In this document: positions 53,518 through 62,019 of the stretch, in pieces | Numbering within the stretch: position 1 is the first letter of the stretch | How the letters are laid out: each line of letters begins with the position of its first letter | From: Oligoflexia bacterium | GTDB lineage: Bacteria; Bdellovibrionota_C; UBA2361; JBGSMV01 | Assembly (NCBI GenBank): GCA_019694515.1 | Contig: JAIBBU010000004.1 | Location: forward strand, 108,917-172,916 | Reading direction: 5' to 3' | Length of the DNA stretch: 64,000 bases | The notes under the pieces: model-generated | Databases searched by the model: none | What the model was told of the DNA's origin: nothing | The model's input: the letters and a program-made list of their open reading frames with translations, nothing else | Program-made: the position numbers and the translations under genes

Positions 53518-53937
53518 GGGGATTTTGAATTTGTCAGTTAATGCATTGTTGAAGAATTGCGGATCAGGAAGATTCTCACCACGGTAGTGTTGATAGACAG
53601 TTGAGATCTCCGGAGCATTCAACACTGCTCCGCGTAAACCACTAAGTTCTTCCTGCGGCTTTTGAGGCCTAATAATCTTTTTAGCCAGCTCCGTAACTCC
53701 AATTTTCCCTTGCTCAGGACGATCGAGCAGTCCGTACTTGCTTGCAGAACTGATCTCGACACGGAAAGGGCCGTTGAGTCCTACCCCGACGAAGCTAGCC
53801 GCTTCCTTTTCGGTACAAGGCTTGCCAGCGTTTTGTTCAACAATAGCGCGAGGGATACGAAGAACTTTCTCTAAGGTGTGTCTAGGATATTTCGAGGCGC
53901 CACCGGCTCCGTCGTTTGTCTTTGCTTTTTTACTCAT
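53512..53937 (-). CDS. Cassette gene of unknown function
   Basis: 141 aa, small and basic at its N terminus ('SKKAKTNDGAGGASKYPRHT'), then a helical region 'EKVLRIPRAIVEQNAGKPCT' and a winged-helix-like segment 'ISSASKYGLLDRPEQGKIGV'. It resembles small DNA-binding-type hypothetical proteins but I cannot place it. ATG 53937 lies 22 bp after the attC-like site A, and its stop lies inside the R3 core. So it fills one complete cassette unit. Confidence 0.65.
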   Translation of the reverse strand: MSKKAKTNDGAGGASKYPRHTLEKVLRIPRAIVEQNAGKPCTEKEAASFVGVGLNGPFRVEISSASKYGLLDRPEQGKIGVTELAKKIIRPQKPQEELSGLRGAVLNAPEISTVYQHYRGENLPDPQFFNNALTDKFKIPA

Positions 53938-53958
53938 TTGAGCTCCTATTAGCTAGCA

Positions 53959-54016
53959 GCATAACGTTGCTGCCAATCAACCGCGCGCAAACGACGGTTG
54001 AATTGGCTTGTTATAC
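53959..54016 (-). other. attC-like recombination site A (58 bp)
   Basis: Minus orientation: GTATAAC (R''), AA, GCCAATTCAACC (L''), loop, GGTTGATTGGC (L'), spacer, GTTATGC (R'). The arms pair with one unpaired base in the first arm, the typical extrahelical base of attC, and the total length matches classical 57-60 bp attC sites. Left arm almost identical to site B. The RYYYAAC/GTTRRRY consensus is met with one mismatch in each core. Confidence 0.6.
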
Positions 54017-54146
54017 ACCAGCCGCCTGACAAAAGTCACGCCAAAATAATTGCAAAAATTTATCGATTATAGTAGCATCTCATATTAAATCAGCTAGTTA
54101 TATAAGCATCTTTGGCGACAGTAATTGCGTCAAAATATAGGCTAAA

Positions 54147-55322
54147 ATGAGAGAATTCGAAAAAAGCCATCCATGGGTAACATTTCAGGCGGACCTGCGC
54201 CGCCTAGACCATAAGATTTGGATCGCACTGGGCGCTGCCGAGTCGAAATGTATTCATATCGGCAATGTGCTTATGAAGCCTGCTCTAAAAGAACGGCTCC
54301 ATTCCACTTATCTCGCAAAAGGAATTCACAGCACCTCCGCAATCGAAGGGAATACACTGAGCGAGGAAGAAGTTCGAAAAAGGATTCAAGGAGAACTGCC
54401 TCTTCCGCAATCGAGAGAATATCAAGGTAAAGAGATCGACAATATCCTTGACGGATACAACCTTGTTCAACAACAAATTTTGTCTGGTGGGCCCGACGTG
54501 CTCACCCCAGAGGAGATAAAAAACTATAATAGAATAATCCTAAAGGATCTCCCGCTAGAAGATCATGTTGTTCCCGGTGAGTATAGAAAAGTTTCGGTTG
54601 GGGTGATGGGATACAGGGGCGCTCCAGCAAATGATTGCGAGTTTCTTGTCAATAGAATGTGCGAGTGGCTGAATCAAGATGAATTCAAGTCAGCGAACAA
54701 TCAAATTGTCTACGGAATCATTAGAGCAATAATTGCCCATCTCTATTTGGCGTGGATTCACCCGTTTGGAGATGGAAATGGAAGATCCGCGCGCCTCATA
54801 GAACTGAAGATCATGTTGGCAGCAGGCGCGCCAGCGCCTGCTGCTCATTTATTGAGCAATCACTATAATCGTACACGGACAGAGTATTATCGTCAGTTGG
54901 ATTATGCGAGTAAGTCTAAGGGGGATATATTTCAGTTTATCCAATACGCTGTTGTCGGACTTCTAGATGGACTTCAAGAACAACTCCTATTCATTCATAC
55001 CGAACAATTAAAAATATTTTGGCGCGACTACGTTTACGAGGTTTTTGGTTCATTGCCGGGTAAAGTTGATATGAGGAAGCGCCGGTTGGCTCTCGATCTA
55101 GCCGAGATTTTCAATCCGTTAAAGATCGAACAAATTCGGGAGATATCCCCCAAAGTGGCTCAGGAATATGCTGGAAAGACTACGAGAACAATTCAACGAG
55201 ATTTGGACTCGCTTAAACAGATGGGATTGGTCGTTTCCGATCAGGACGGCTATAGAGCCAACCTTGGACTCTTATCCCAATATTTTGCCGCTGCACGTCG
55301 ACCGATTCCTGCTGGTGTATAA
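54147..55322 (+). CDS. Fic-family protein (class II, N-terminal inhibitory helix)
   Basis: 391 aa. The Fic core is 'HPFGDGNGRSAR' near residue 208 (full HxFx(D/E)GNGRxxR), giving AMPylation of target hydroxyls with ATP. The inhibitory motif 'STSAIEGN' near residue 62 is the (S/T)xxxE(G/N) type, placed N-terminally (class II). An N-terminal helical domain and a C-terminal winged-helix-like region ('KTTRTIQRDLDSLKQMGLVV') frame it, the usual layout of the class. It lies next to the cassette region, on the opposite strand, and is AT-rich too, so it may belong to the same island. No partner antitoxin (FicA) is visible. Confidence 0.92.
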   Translation: MREFEKSHPWVTFQADLRRLDHKIWIALGAAESKCIHIGNVLMKPALKERLHSTYLAKGIHSTSAIEGNTLSEEEVRKRIQGELPLPQSREYQGKEIDNILDGYNLVQQQILSGGPDVLTPEEIKNYNRIILKDLPLEDHVVPGEYRKVSVGVMGYRGAPANDCEFLVNRMCEWLNQDEFKSANNQIVYGIIRAIIAHLYLAWIHPFGDGNGRSARLIELKIMLAAGAPAPAAHLLSNHYNRTRTEYYRQLDYASKSKGDIFQFIQYAVVGLLDGLQEQLLFIHTEQLKIFWRDYVYEVFGSLPGKVDMRKRRLALDLAEIFNPLKIEQIREISPKVAQEYAGKTTRTIQRDLDSLKQMGLVVSDQDGYRANLGLLSQYFAAARRPIPAGV

Positions 55323-55706
55323 CATCCAGATTGTACCGACCAACCACACCTAAGCAACGCATCCAATAACGCAGTCTAATGCCAGTTGCTGTCAGTTTCG
55401 ATTATACAAGAACGCAACTAACCAACCGAAGCCACAAAACAAACCAGCCGCACCGGCACCCAAAGCACATTATACGGTTCCGATTATCAGACGGGTTTAT
55501 TCTAGTATAAATTTCCCAAACTCGTATAAGAATTTATACCAGAATGAACGCTTAGCCGGGAACTGCGGGAACCATTCTCTCCCGGCCTATCGAGTGACTG
55601 TCGTTAGTCCCAAAATTAAATCTGACCGCTCGGGACGTTACCGTCACATCCCCGCGCAGGAAGCTCCTGGTGCGATCTTAGATCGAACTTAATCCTAAAT
55701 TGAAGG
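55323..55706. other. 384-bp gap with an AT-rich inverted repeat
   Basis: No gene is seen. TTCTAGTATAAATT (55500-55513) and AATTTATACCAGAA (55531-55544) are inverted with 13 of 14 bases matching and a 17-nt spacer. It could be an operator, a hairpin or the remnant of a mobile element end. Confidence 0.45.
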
Positions 55707-55976
55707 CTACTTGGGGCGATCTTCCAAACCCTTAACACCGAGTCCTACGAGAGCTGCGCCTAGCAGCAATCCTAGCCCTGTCGCTGCATTGAGCCGCCGT
55801 TCCTGCAGAGCGGCTCCGGCTGATACGGCACCGACCAATACTCCCGCTGCAGTCAGGTATTCCGGCAGCGCGTTCGGCTCCGGATGCGAGCTTGGATGTA
55901 CGCTAGTATTAAGAGGACTTCCATCCTCAACTGCTGACGAGTCTGGTCTGGGTGTAGATCCTTCCGTATTGGGCAT
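55707..55976 (-). CDS. Small unknown protein with a C-terminal membrane helix pair
   Basis: 89 aa with a perfect AAGGAGG ribosome site 10 nt before ATG 55976. The first 40 residues are Ser/Pro-rich and disordered. Hydrophobic segments 'YLTAAGVLVGAVSAGAALQE' and 'TGLGLLLGAALVGLGVKGLE' suggest two short transmembrane helices. No family is recognised. Confidence 0.6.
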   Translation of the reverse strand: MPNTEGSTPRPDSSAVEDGSPLNTSVHPSSHPEPNALPEYLTAAGVLVGAVSAGAALQERRLNAATGLGLLLGAALVGLGVKGLEDRPK

Positions 55977-56041
55977 TGGCGGCGAGCCTCCTTTTTAATC
56001 AAGCGTTCCCTAGCTGATTAGGACCGCCGCCCCTCAAAGTG

Positions 56042-57628
56042 TCAGGTAGATTTTCGCACTACCAAGCGCGGGGTTGAAAACATCAGTAGCGCATCGCTGA
56101 TTGAGATAGTCCCGATCCCTGCCTCTCCCGTTCCAGTAAACGGCAGTGCATCGGGACCCCGCTGACACTGAGTATTTACATTTACCCTATGAACTAGCCG
56201 CGACACGGCACCTACAGCAGTTTCTAGGTCCGCACCCTCTGCACCAAAAACGCTGGCTTGATGACGGCCGGGGGCGGCTTTCAGTGCGGCTATCACCTCG
56301 GAAAGATCGTCGTAAGGTATCACCGGGACGACCGGCCCAAATTGCTCTTCTCGATAGATGCGCATCTCGGGTGTAACAGGAAACAGCACCGCGGGGACGA
56401 AGACTCCATCGATCTCCCTGCCCCCGTCTGGATTCATAATGCGCGCTCCATGCGCGACCGCATCTTCGATCAACTCCCGCATCTTTGCGCCCTTGTCTTC
56501 TTCGGCCAGGGGGGTCAGCTGCACGCCGGGATCCCAGGGCATTCCTCGGCGCAGCGCCGAAGCTTTTTCTCCCAGTGCCTGAGCGAACTCTGCCCCCGAG
56601 ACGGAAGGAACGAAGAAGCGCTTCAATGCCGTGCACCGCTGCCCATTAAAGGTTAACGCGCCACGAACGCCCTCTTCCACGGCTGCGCGCTGATCGGCAT
56701 GGGGCAAAATGATTGCGGGGTCTACCGAACCCAACCCCAAATAACGCGGCAGCGCCACCTCGGAGGGATGCTGACCCAGAATCGCTTTGGCCACCGGCGT
56801 CGAGCCGATGAATGAAAGGAAATCAACCTCCCCGGATTGCATCAGGGGGGTGATGATCTCGCGGCCGTCGCCATAAATAAAATTAACAACCCCCGATGGA
56901 AAGCTCTCCTTGAAAGCCTCCATCAGGGGCTCGAACAGTAGCACACCAATTCTGGGAGGTTTTACAATTGATGTGTTTCCCATTAGCAACGCTGGGACCA
57001 GTGTTTGCAGAGTCTCATTGAGTGGATAGTTGAAGGGCCCCATATTTAGCACCACCCCGTACGGACTGCGCGCAAGCTGCGCGGCCACACCCTCGAAGCT
57101 CTTTTCTCGATCACCGGAGACAAGCTTCTCATAAGCCTCAACAGTGTTTTCGATCAGTTCAATCGTGCGATCGAATTCCTTCTCGGCATCGGGGACGGTC
57201 TTCGCAATTTCCAGCACCAAAAGGGTGACAACCTGGTCACGTTTCTCCAGCATGCGCGCTGCAAACTGACGCATGCAAGCGATGCGCCCCTCCGGCGACA
57301 TCGAGGGCCATGGGCCAAGACCATCGTCATAGGCTTTTTTCGCTGCATCTAAAGCCTCGAGGGCCTGTTCGGCTTTAAGCACGGGATAGGCTCCCATTAC
57401 CCGCCGCGTGCCGTCAGCGTTGTGCAGGACTGGTGAGGTCACCTCCTGAAGAGCACCATCCCACTGCTTTTCGCCCCCGCAGAGATAGCTCCGTTGATTT
57501 ATGGGAGTGCCAAGGTCAAAACGGGATGGGACGGCGGGCGCCTGCCGCCCGAAATTCGGCTGCTGCTCCGTTTGGTCTGAGACGGGTCGATCAGAGATTC
57601 CGGTTCCTGCAATTTCGCGCTGTATCAT
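56042..57628 (-). CDS. NADP-dependent non-phosphorylating glyceraldehyde-3-phosphate dehydrogenase (GapN-like)
   Basis: Aldehyde dehydrogenase superfamily, 528 aa. The catalytic Cys is in 'GQRCTALKRFFV' near residue 330, the active-site Glu near 'YLGLGSVDPAIIL', and the GapN-type C-terminal motif 'QCQRGPDALPFTGTGEAGIG' near 487. It oxidises G3P directly to 3-phosphoglycerate with NADPH formation, bypassing ATP synthesis. The N-terminal 40 residues are an extension. The gene has an AGGA ribosome site and an inverted repeat near its promoter. It stands between a small gene and the arg operon and is not obviously part of it. Confidence 0.85.
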   Translation of the reverse strand: MIQREIAGTGISDRPVSDQTEQQPNFGRQAPAVPSRFDLGTPINQRSYLCGGEKQWDGALQEVTSPVLHNADGTRRVMGAYPVLKAEQALEALDAAKKAYDDGLGPWPSMSPEGRIACMRQFAARMLEKRDQVVTLLVLEIAKTVPDAEKEFDRTIELIENTVEAYEKLVSGDREKSFEGVAAQLARSPYGVVLNMGPFNYPLNETLQTLVPALLMGNTSIVKPPRIGVLLFEPLMEAFKESFPSGVVNFIYGDGREIITPLMQSGEVDFLSFIGSTPVAKAILGQHPSEVALPRYLGLGSVDPAIILPHADQRAAVEEGVRGALTFNGQRCTALKRFFVPSVSGAEFAQALGEKASALRRGMPWDPGVQLTPLAEEDKGAKMRELIEDAVAHGARIMNPDGGREIDGVFVPAVLFPVTPEMRIYREEQFGPVVPVIPYDDLSEVIAALKAAPGRHQASVFGAEGADLETAVGAVSRLVHRVNVNTQCQRGPDALPFTGTGEAGIGTISISDALLMFSTPRLVVRKST

Positions 57629-57658
57629 TGTTGGTCCTGTACTGCTTTTTTAATGTTA

Positions 57659-57689
57659 TGTGCATGCATGATATGGTATTATATGCACA
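57659..57689. promoter_or_regulatory. Inverted repeat upstream of the gapN-like gene
   Basis: TGTGCAT (57659-57665) and ATGCACA (57683-57689) flank an AT-rich core, about 30 bp before the GapN start. It could be an operator overlapping the promoter. The rest of the 57629-57829 interval has no gene. Confidence 0.4.
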
Positions 57690-57829
57690 TGACATGTATT
57701 ATGCAACATTTCTTCCAAGCTGTAAGGTGTTAATTCAAATCGCCCCGAATCGGATCAAGAGCCCGGAGCGCACCCCCAGAGCGGGGCCAGCGCGGGCGAT
57801 GAGCAGCGCGTTAGGCAAAAGCGGCGCCG

Positions 57830-58750
57830 TTAGCGGCCGTCAACCTCGTGTTGATAGCGGTCCATCTCCGGTTCATCCACGATCATCGTACCGCACCCCT
57901 GATTGAGGAAAAGTTCCATCAAGAGCGAGTCGGACTTGCCGCCATCAATGATATGGGTGCGGGAGACGCCGCCTTTCACTGCTTCCATACAGGCCTGCAC
58001 CTTGGGCAGCATGCCATCACGAATCGAGCCGTCGGCGATCATTTTTTCCAGGCTCCTGATACTAGCGTATGACACTAGCGAGCTGGGATCGCGCTTGTCC
58101 TTCAAAATCCCCGGAACATTAGACAACAGAATCAATTTGTCGGCTTTAAGCTCCCGTGCCAATGCGGATGCTACAGTGTCGGCATTAATGTTTAGGACCT
58201 GGCCCTCAGCAGTCGCTCCCAGCGAAGACACCACCGGGATGACGCGCTCATGCAGCAGCGTCGTTAGAAATCCGGTGTTGATCGAAACGATATCGCCGAC
58301 CATTCCAAAATCCACCAACCGGGTATCGCCGTCATCTGTGGCAACCTGCCGCGGCGGTCTTCTAACTGCACCGATTAATGAGGCATCGACCCCCGACAGG
58401 CCGGCGGCGGAAGCTCCCTGTGCGCGCAGGGCCGCCACAATATCCGTGGAGAGCAGCCCCGCGAAAACCATCTTGCAGGCGCGCAGCGTTTCCTCGTCGG
58501 TGACCCGGCGCCCCGCCACAACGTGCCTCTCGATGCCGAGGGTCGAGCAAAGCGCATCGAGTTGTGGTCCGCCGCCATGCACTAGCACCACTTTAATGCC
58601 GATATGATGAATTAAACTGACCTGCTTGGCGATGTCGGTCAGAGATTTACCGGCACAAACTTCGCCCCCCAGCTTGATTACAAAAGTCTTTCCCAGAAAC
58701 TCTCTAACGTAGGGCAATATTTCCGTGAGCTCTCCAATTCTATCTACCAT
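57830..58750 (-). CDS. argB: Acetylglutamate kinase
   Basis: 306 aa. It phosphorylates N-acetylglutamate, the second step of arginine synthesis. Amino acid kinase motifs: 'FVIKLGGEVCAG' near residue 24, the N-acetylglutamate-binding 'VVLVHGGGPQLDALCSTLGI' near 55, and 'ILLSNVPGILKDK' near 205. It is the last gene of the operon, 23 bp after the carbamoyltransferase. An N-terminal helix ('MVDRIGELTEILPYVREFLG') like that of arginine-inhibitable hexameric kinases is present, so feedback by arginine is plausible. Confidence 0.96.
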   Translation of the reverse strand: MVDRIGELTEILPYVREFLGKTFVIKLGGEVCAGKSLTDIAKQVSLIHHIGIKVVLVHGGGPQLDALCSTLGIERHVVAGRRVTDEETLRACKMVFAGLLSTDIVAALRAQGASAAGLSGVDASLIGAVRRPPRQVATDDGDTRLVDFGMVGDIVSINTGFLTTLLHERVIPVVSSLGATAEGQVLNINADTVASALARELKADKLILLSNVPGILKDKRDPSSLVSYASIRSLEKMIADGSIRDGMLPKVQACMEAVKGGVSRTHIIDGGKSDSLLMELFLNQGCGTMIVDEPEMDRYQHEVDGR

Positions 58751-58773
58751 GACAATTTCACCTTATAAATTAA

Positions 58774-59799
58774 TTACGCGACTCCTAGCATCCGCAACAT
58801 CAGCGCGTTCTGAGCATGCATGCGGTTGGCGGCCTGCTGCTCCACTACGCTGCGCGTTGAGTCGATCACACCATCTGTGACAATCAAATTGCGCCGCTCC
58901 GGCAAACAATCCATGAAATAAGCATTGGCGCTGCGCGCCATCAGTTTTTCATCGATCATCCACGCTGGCAAATCGTCCCAGCGGCGCCTTTCCTCGGAGG
59001 GCTTGCCGACTAATGCCGGCGGAGTCCAGCTCTTGACGTACACAACATCCGCCCCCTTAATCGCTTCCGGCTGCGAGTGCATCACACTAAAGGTGCCGCC
59101 ACTTTGTTCCGCCGCCGCGCTAACCTGCGAGAGCACCTCGCCTCCGAGTTCAAAACCTTCCGGACAAGCCAACCGCAGATTCATCCCCAACTGCGCCGCC
59201 ATAAGAGCAACTGAATTAGATACCGCCATGGGGATGGGCTTTACGTGTTTGGCCCAGCTAAGCACCATGTTTTTACCTTGCGGCCTTCCACCGAAAAGTT
59301 CATGCAAGGTGACGGCGTCAGCCAGCGCCTGACAGGGGTGCCAAAGACTGCTTTCCATGCTGATTAATGGAACTTTTAAATGCTGCTCAAAGGCGCTGAT
59401 GATCGAGTCACGCTTATCCTGTTCCCACGATTTAAGCTGGGGGAAGCAGCGCACGCAAACCAGATCAAAATATCCCGCGAGAGTCTTACAAACCTCCCGA
59501 ATATGCTCGGGCTTATCCTCGTCCATCACCTTTCCGTCCTGGAATTCGATCTGCCAAGTTTCCGAGCCCGGGTCCAGCACGACTGATGAACCGCCCAGCC
59601 GCGCAATTCCGGACTGGAAAGAGGATCGGGTGCGCAATGAGGGGTTAAAAAACAACAGCGCGGCAACGCGGTCTTCGAGCGCATGGCGATAGCGCTTCCA
59701 ATTATCGCTCTTGCCGTTCAGGGCCAGCTGGATAGTGGCCTGCAGCAGCTCCGCGCTTAGCTGCGAGGTCGAGATAAAAGTTCGGGGAAATGCCGGCAT
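58774..59799 (-). CDS. N-acyl-ornithine carbamoyltransferase (AOTCase-like)
   Basis: 341 aa. The carbamoyl-phosphate motif reads 'FFNPSLRTRSS' (50-60) instead of the 'STRTR' of ordinary OTCase. 'WQIEFQDGKVMDEDKPEHI' (82-100), 'SSLWHPCQALADA' with HPCQ at 154-157, and 'DCLPERRN' near 297 match N-acetyl- and N-succinyl-ornithine carbamoyltransferases known from Xanthomonas and Bacteroides. It should form N-acetylcitrulline (or the succinyl analogue) from the argD product. The residues that separate acetyl from succinyl specificity cannot be assigned here. It lies 4 bp after argD. Confidence 0.82.
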   Translation of the reverse strand: MPAFPRTFISTSQLSAELLQATIQLALNGKSDNWKRYRHALEDRVAALLFFNPSLRTRSSFQSGIARLGGSSVVLDPGSETWQIEFQDGKVMDEDKPEHIREVCKTLAGYFDLVCVRCFPQLKSWEQDKRDSIISAFEQHLKVPLISMESSLWHPCQALADAVTLHELFGGRPQGKNMVLSWAKHVKPIPMAVSNSVALMAAQLGMNLRLACPEGFELGGEVLSQVSAAAEQSGGTFSVMHSQPEAIKGADVVYVKSWTPPALVGKPSEERRRWDDLPAWMIDEKLMARSANAYFMDCLPERRNLIVTDGVIDSTRSVVEQQAANRMHAQNALMLRMLGVA

Positions 59800-59803
59800 T
59801 CGA

Positions 59804-60985
59804 TTACTCCTTCAACACGTCCTGCAGTGCTGTAATCAGTTCCTGACAGTGGTTTTCGTTGACTACAAGCGGCGGAATTAGCCGCAGCGTATGCTTTTCT
59901 TCGGACGAGCCGGTAATCACACCGCGCTCGAAAAGCTTCTGGATGATGGGCTTAGCTTCAGTCTCGAACTCAAGGCCGATCAGCAATCCCAACCCCCGAA
60001 TTTCCTTAAGCCCCGGCAGCCGGGCAGCCTGAAGCCCGTCGATCAGCTTAGCGCCTGCCACTTTGGCGTGTTCCGCCAAGCGCTCGGATTTTAGAACCTC
60101 GACCGTGGCCTTGGCTGCGGCGCATGCCAGGGGAGCGCCTCCGAAGGTAGCTCCATGTTCGCCGAGTTTGACCGCAGCAGCGATCTTTTCATGGAAGAAG
60201 GTCGCACCCATCGGCACCCCGCTCGCGATGCCCTTGGCAGTGGTGATGATATCCGGAGTTACACCCACATTCTCGCCAAAGAAATTGGCGCCGGTTCTTC
60301 CGAAGCCTGTCTGCACCTCGTCGAATATCAACACAGCATTATGTTTAGTACAGAGCTCTCGCAATGCTCGATAGTAGGCCGGCGGGGCGATTCGTATACC
60401 GGCCATACTTTGTACCGGTTCAAGGATCACACAGGCAATTTCCGCACCGCGCTCCCCAAAGAGCTGCTCTAGCTCCGCCGCATTCCCGAATGTTGCAAAT
60501 TCAATTCCCGGCAGACCCGGCGGATAAATTCGATACTTCTCAAAGCCGGTAATGCTCATGGCGCCGTAGGTGCGGCCATGAAAGCCTTCGCGCATCGAGA
60601 TAATTAATGGTTTGCCGGAAAATTTACGGGCAGCTTTGATTGCCGTCTCATTGGCTTCGGCCCCGGAATTACATAAAAAGACCTGGGTCAGGCCGGCTGG
60701 TGCGAGCGAGACCAGCGCTTCGCATGCTTCCGCGCGCACTGTGCTGTAAACGATATTGGAGTAGAAGATCAACTTCGAGGCTTGCTCCGTAATGGCCTTC
60801 ACCACAGCGGGGTGACAGTGTCCCGTCGTGGCTACCGCATGGCCGCCGTAGAAATCTAGATAGCGCTTGCCGGCGGTATCGAATACATAGACCCCCTCAC
60901 CGCGCTCTAGTGCGATGGGAAATTTAGCGTAGGTCTTTAACTGATACTGCTCTTCCAACGATTTAATCTGTTCGATATCTTTCAT
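59804..60985 (-). CDS. argD: Acetylornithine aminotransferase
   Basis: 393 aa, class III PLP aminotransferase. Motifs: 'FCNSGAEANETAIKAARKFS'-type substrate region (seen as 'VFLCNSGAEANETAIKAARK'), 'LIFDEVQTGFGRTG' near residue 220 and the Schiff-base Lys in 'PDIITTAKGIASGVPMGA' near 247. It converts N-acetylglutamate semialdehyde plus glutamate to N-acetylornithine. It lies 8 bp after argC, and the next gene starts 4 bp after its stop. Confidence 0.95.
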   Translation of the reverse strand: MKDIEQIKSLEEQYQLKTYAKFPIALERGEGVYVFDTAGKRYLDFYGGHAVATTGHCHPAVVKAITEQASKLIFYSNIVYSTVRAEACEALVSLAPAGLTQVFLCNSGAEANETAIKAARKFSGKPLIISMREGFHGRTYGAMSITGFEKYRIYPPGLPGIEFATFGNAAELEQLFGERGAEIACVILEPVQSMAGIRIAPPAYYRALRELCTKHNAVLIFDEVQTGFGRTGANFFGENVGVTPDIITTAKGIASGVPMGATFFHEKIAAAVKLGEHGATFGGAPLACAAAKATVEVLKSERLAEHAKVAGAKLIDGLQAARLPGLKEIRGLGLLIGLEFETEAKPIIQKLFERGVITGSSEEKHTLRLIPPLVVNENHCQELITALQDVLKE

Positions 60986-60993
60986 TGCTTACC

Positions 60994-62019
60994 TTACGGA
61001 CAGAGCGGCGCCAGATTGAGGCCGCACGATTCATCGAGACCACACATGAGATTCATGCACTGCACAGCGTTACCGGAGGCGCCCTTCACCAAATTGTCTA
61101 GTGAACTTAGCACCACCGCCGTAGACCCAATCTGCTTGATCGCGATATCACAGAAGTTCGATCCACGGACGTCCACAACGCGGGGCGAGGTCTGACGAAT
61201 GCGAATGAACCGGTTCTCCTCGGCGAAGGCAGCATACAGTGGAAGAATGCTTTCCTCTGAACGCAGCTGCACGAAGGACGAGGCGAATATTCCACGGCTA
61301 AAAGGTCCGGAGACCGGGACGAGTTCAAGCTTAAGTCGTTCACCACTCGCCGCGGCCAGCGTGGCCTCGATTTCCGGAACATGCCGGTGTTCAAGCACGG
61401 AATAGGCGCTCATAGACTCTGTGCGCTCCGGGTGATGGGTTTTAGCGGTCGGAGTTATGCCGCTACCGCTCGAACCGGTAATGGCGGTTACCTTGACCGT
61501 GTCTGAGATTCGTCCGGCTTTCGCCAGCGGCAACAAACCGAGACTGATACAGTTTGCAAAGCACCCCGGGTTGGCGACCAGCCGTGCGGACCTAATCGCT
61601 TCGCGCCTTAATTCGGGCACTCCATACACCGCCGCGGCGCATAGTTCCGGCGCCGCATGCGGCTTGGCGTAGATCCGTGCGAATTGATCCGGCGAGAGAC
61701 GAAAATCTGAACTAAGGTCGACGAATTTCGCCTCGGTCGATTTGTAAAGATCGGCAATTAACCCCATCGCCTCGGTATGCGGCACCGCCACAAAAATGAG
61801 GTCGGTGTCTGCGGGAATTCGCTCCAAGCCGCTAAAGGAAAGATCGACCAAACGTGAAAGCGCCGGATGCACCTCGCCAATCGGCTTGCCCGCATACTGG
61901 CGCGATGTCACCGCTGTCAGGCGCACCTCGGGGTGACTTGCGAGCAGCCGCAGCAGTTCCAATCCGACGTAACCCGATCCGCCGACGACCGCGACCTTAA
62001 TTGATGAGCTGGCTTTCAC
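60994..62019 (-). CDS. argC: N-acetyl-gamma-glutamyl-phosphate reductase
   Basis: 341 aa. NADPH-binding 'VAVVGGSGYVGLELLRLLA' near residue 9, the catalytic Cys in 'VANPGCFANCISLGLLPL' near 148 and 'GSSGSGITPTAKTHHPERTE' near 182 (active-site His region). It reduces N-acetylglutamyl phosphate to the semialdehyde. Its start overlaps the upstream DUF1611 gene by 23 bp, showing translational coupling. Confidence 0.96.
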   Translation of the reverse strand: MKASSSIKVAVVGGSGYVGLELLRLLASHPEVRLTAVTSRQYAGKPIGEVHPALSRLVDLSFSGLERIPADTDLIFVAVPHTEAMGLIADLYKSTEAKFVDLSSDFRLSPDQFARIYAKPHAAPELCAAAVYGVPELRREAIRSARLVANPGCFANCISLGLLPLAKAGRISDTVKVTAITGSSGSGITPTAKTHHPERTESMSAYSVLEHRHVPEIEATLAAASGERLKLELVPVSGPFSRGIFASSFVQLRSEESILPLYAAFAEENRFIRIRQTSPRVVDVRGSNFCDIAIKQIGSTAVVLSSLDNLVKGASGNAVQCMNLMCGLDESCGLNLAPLCP

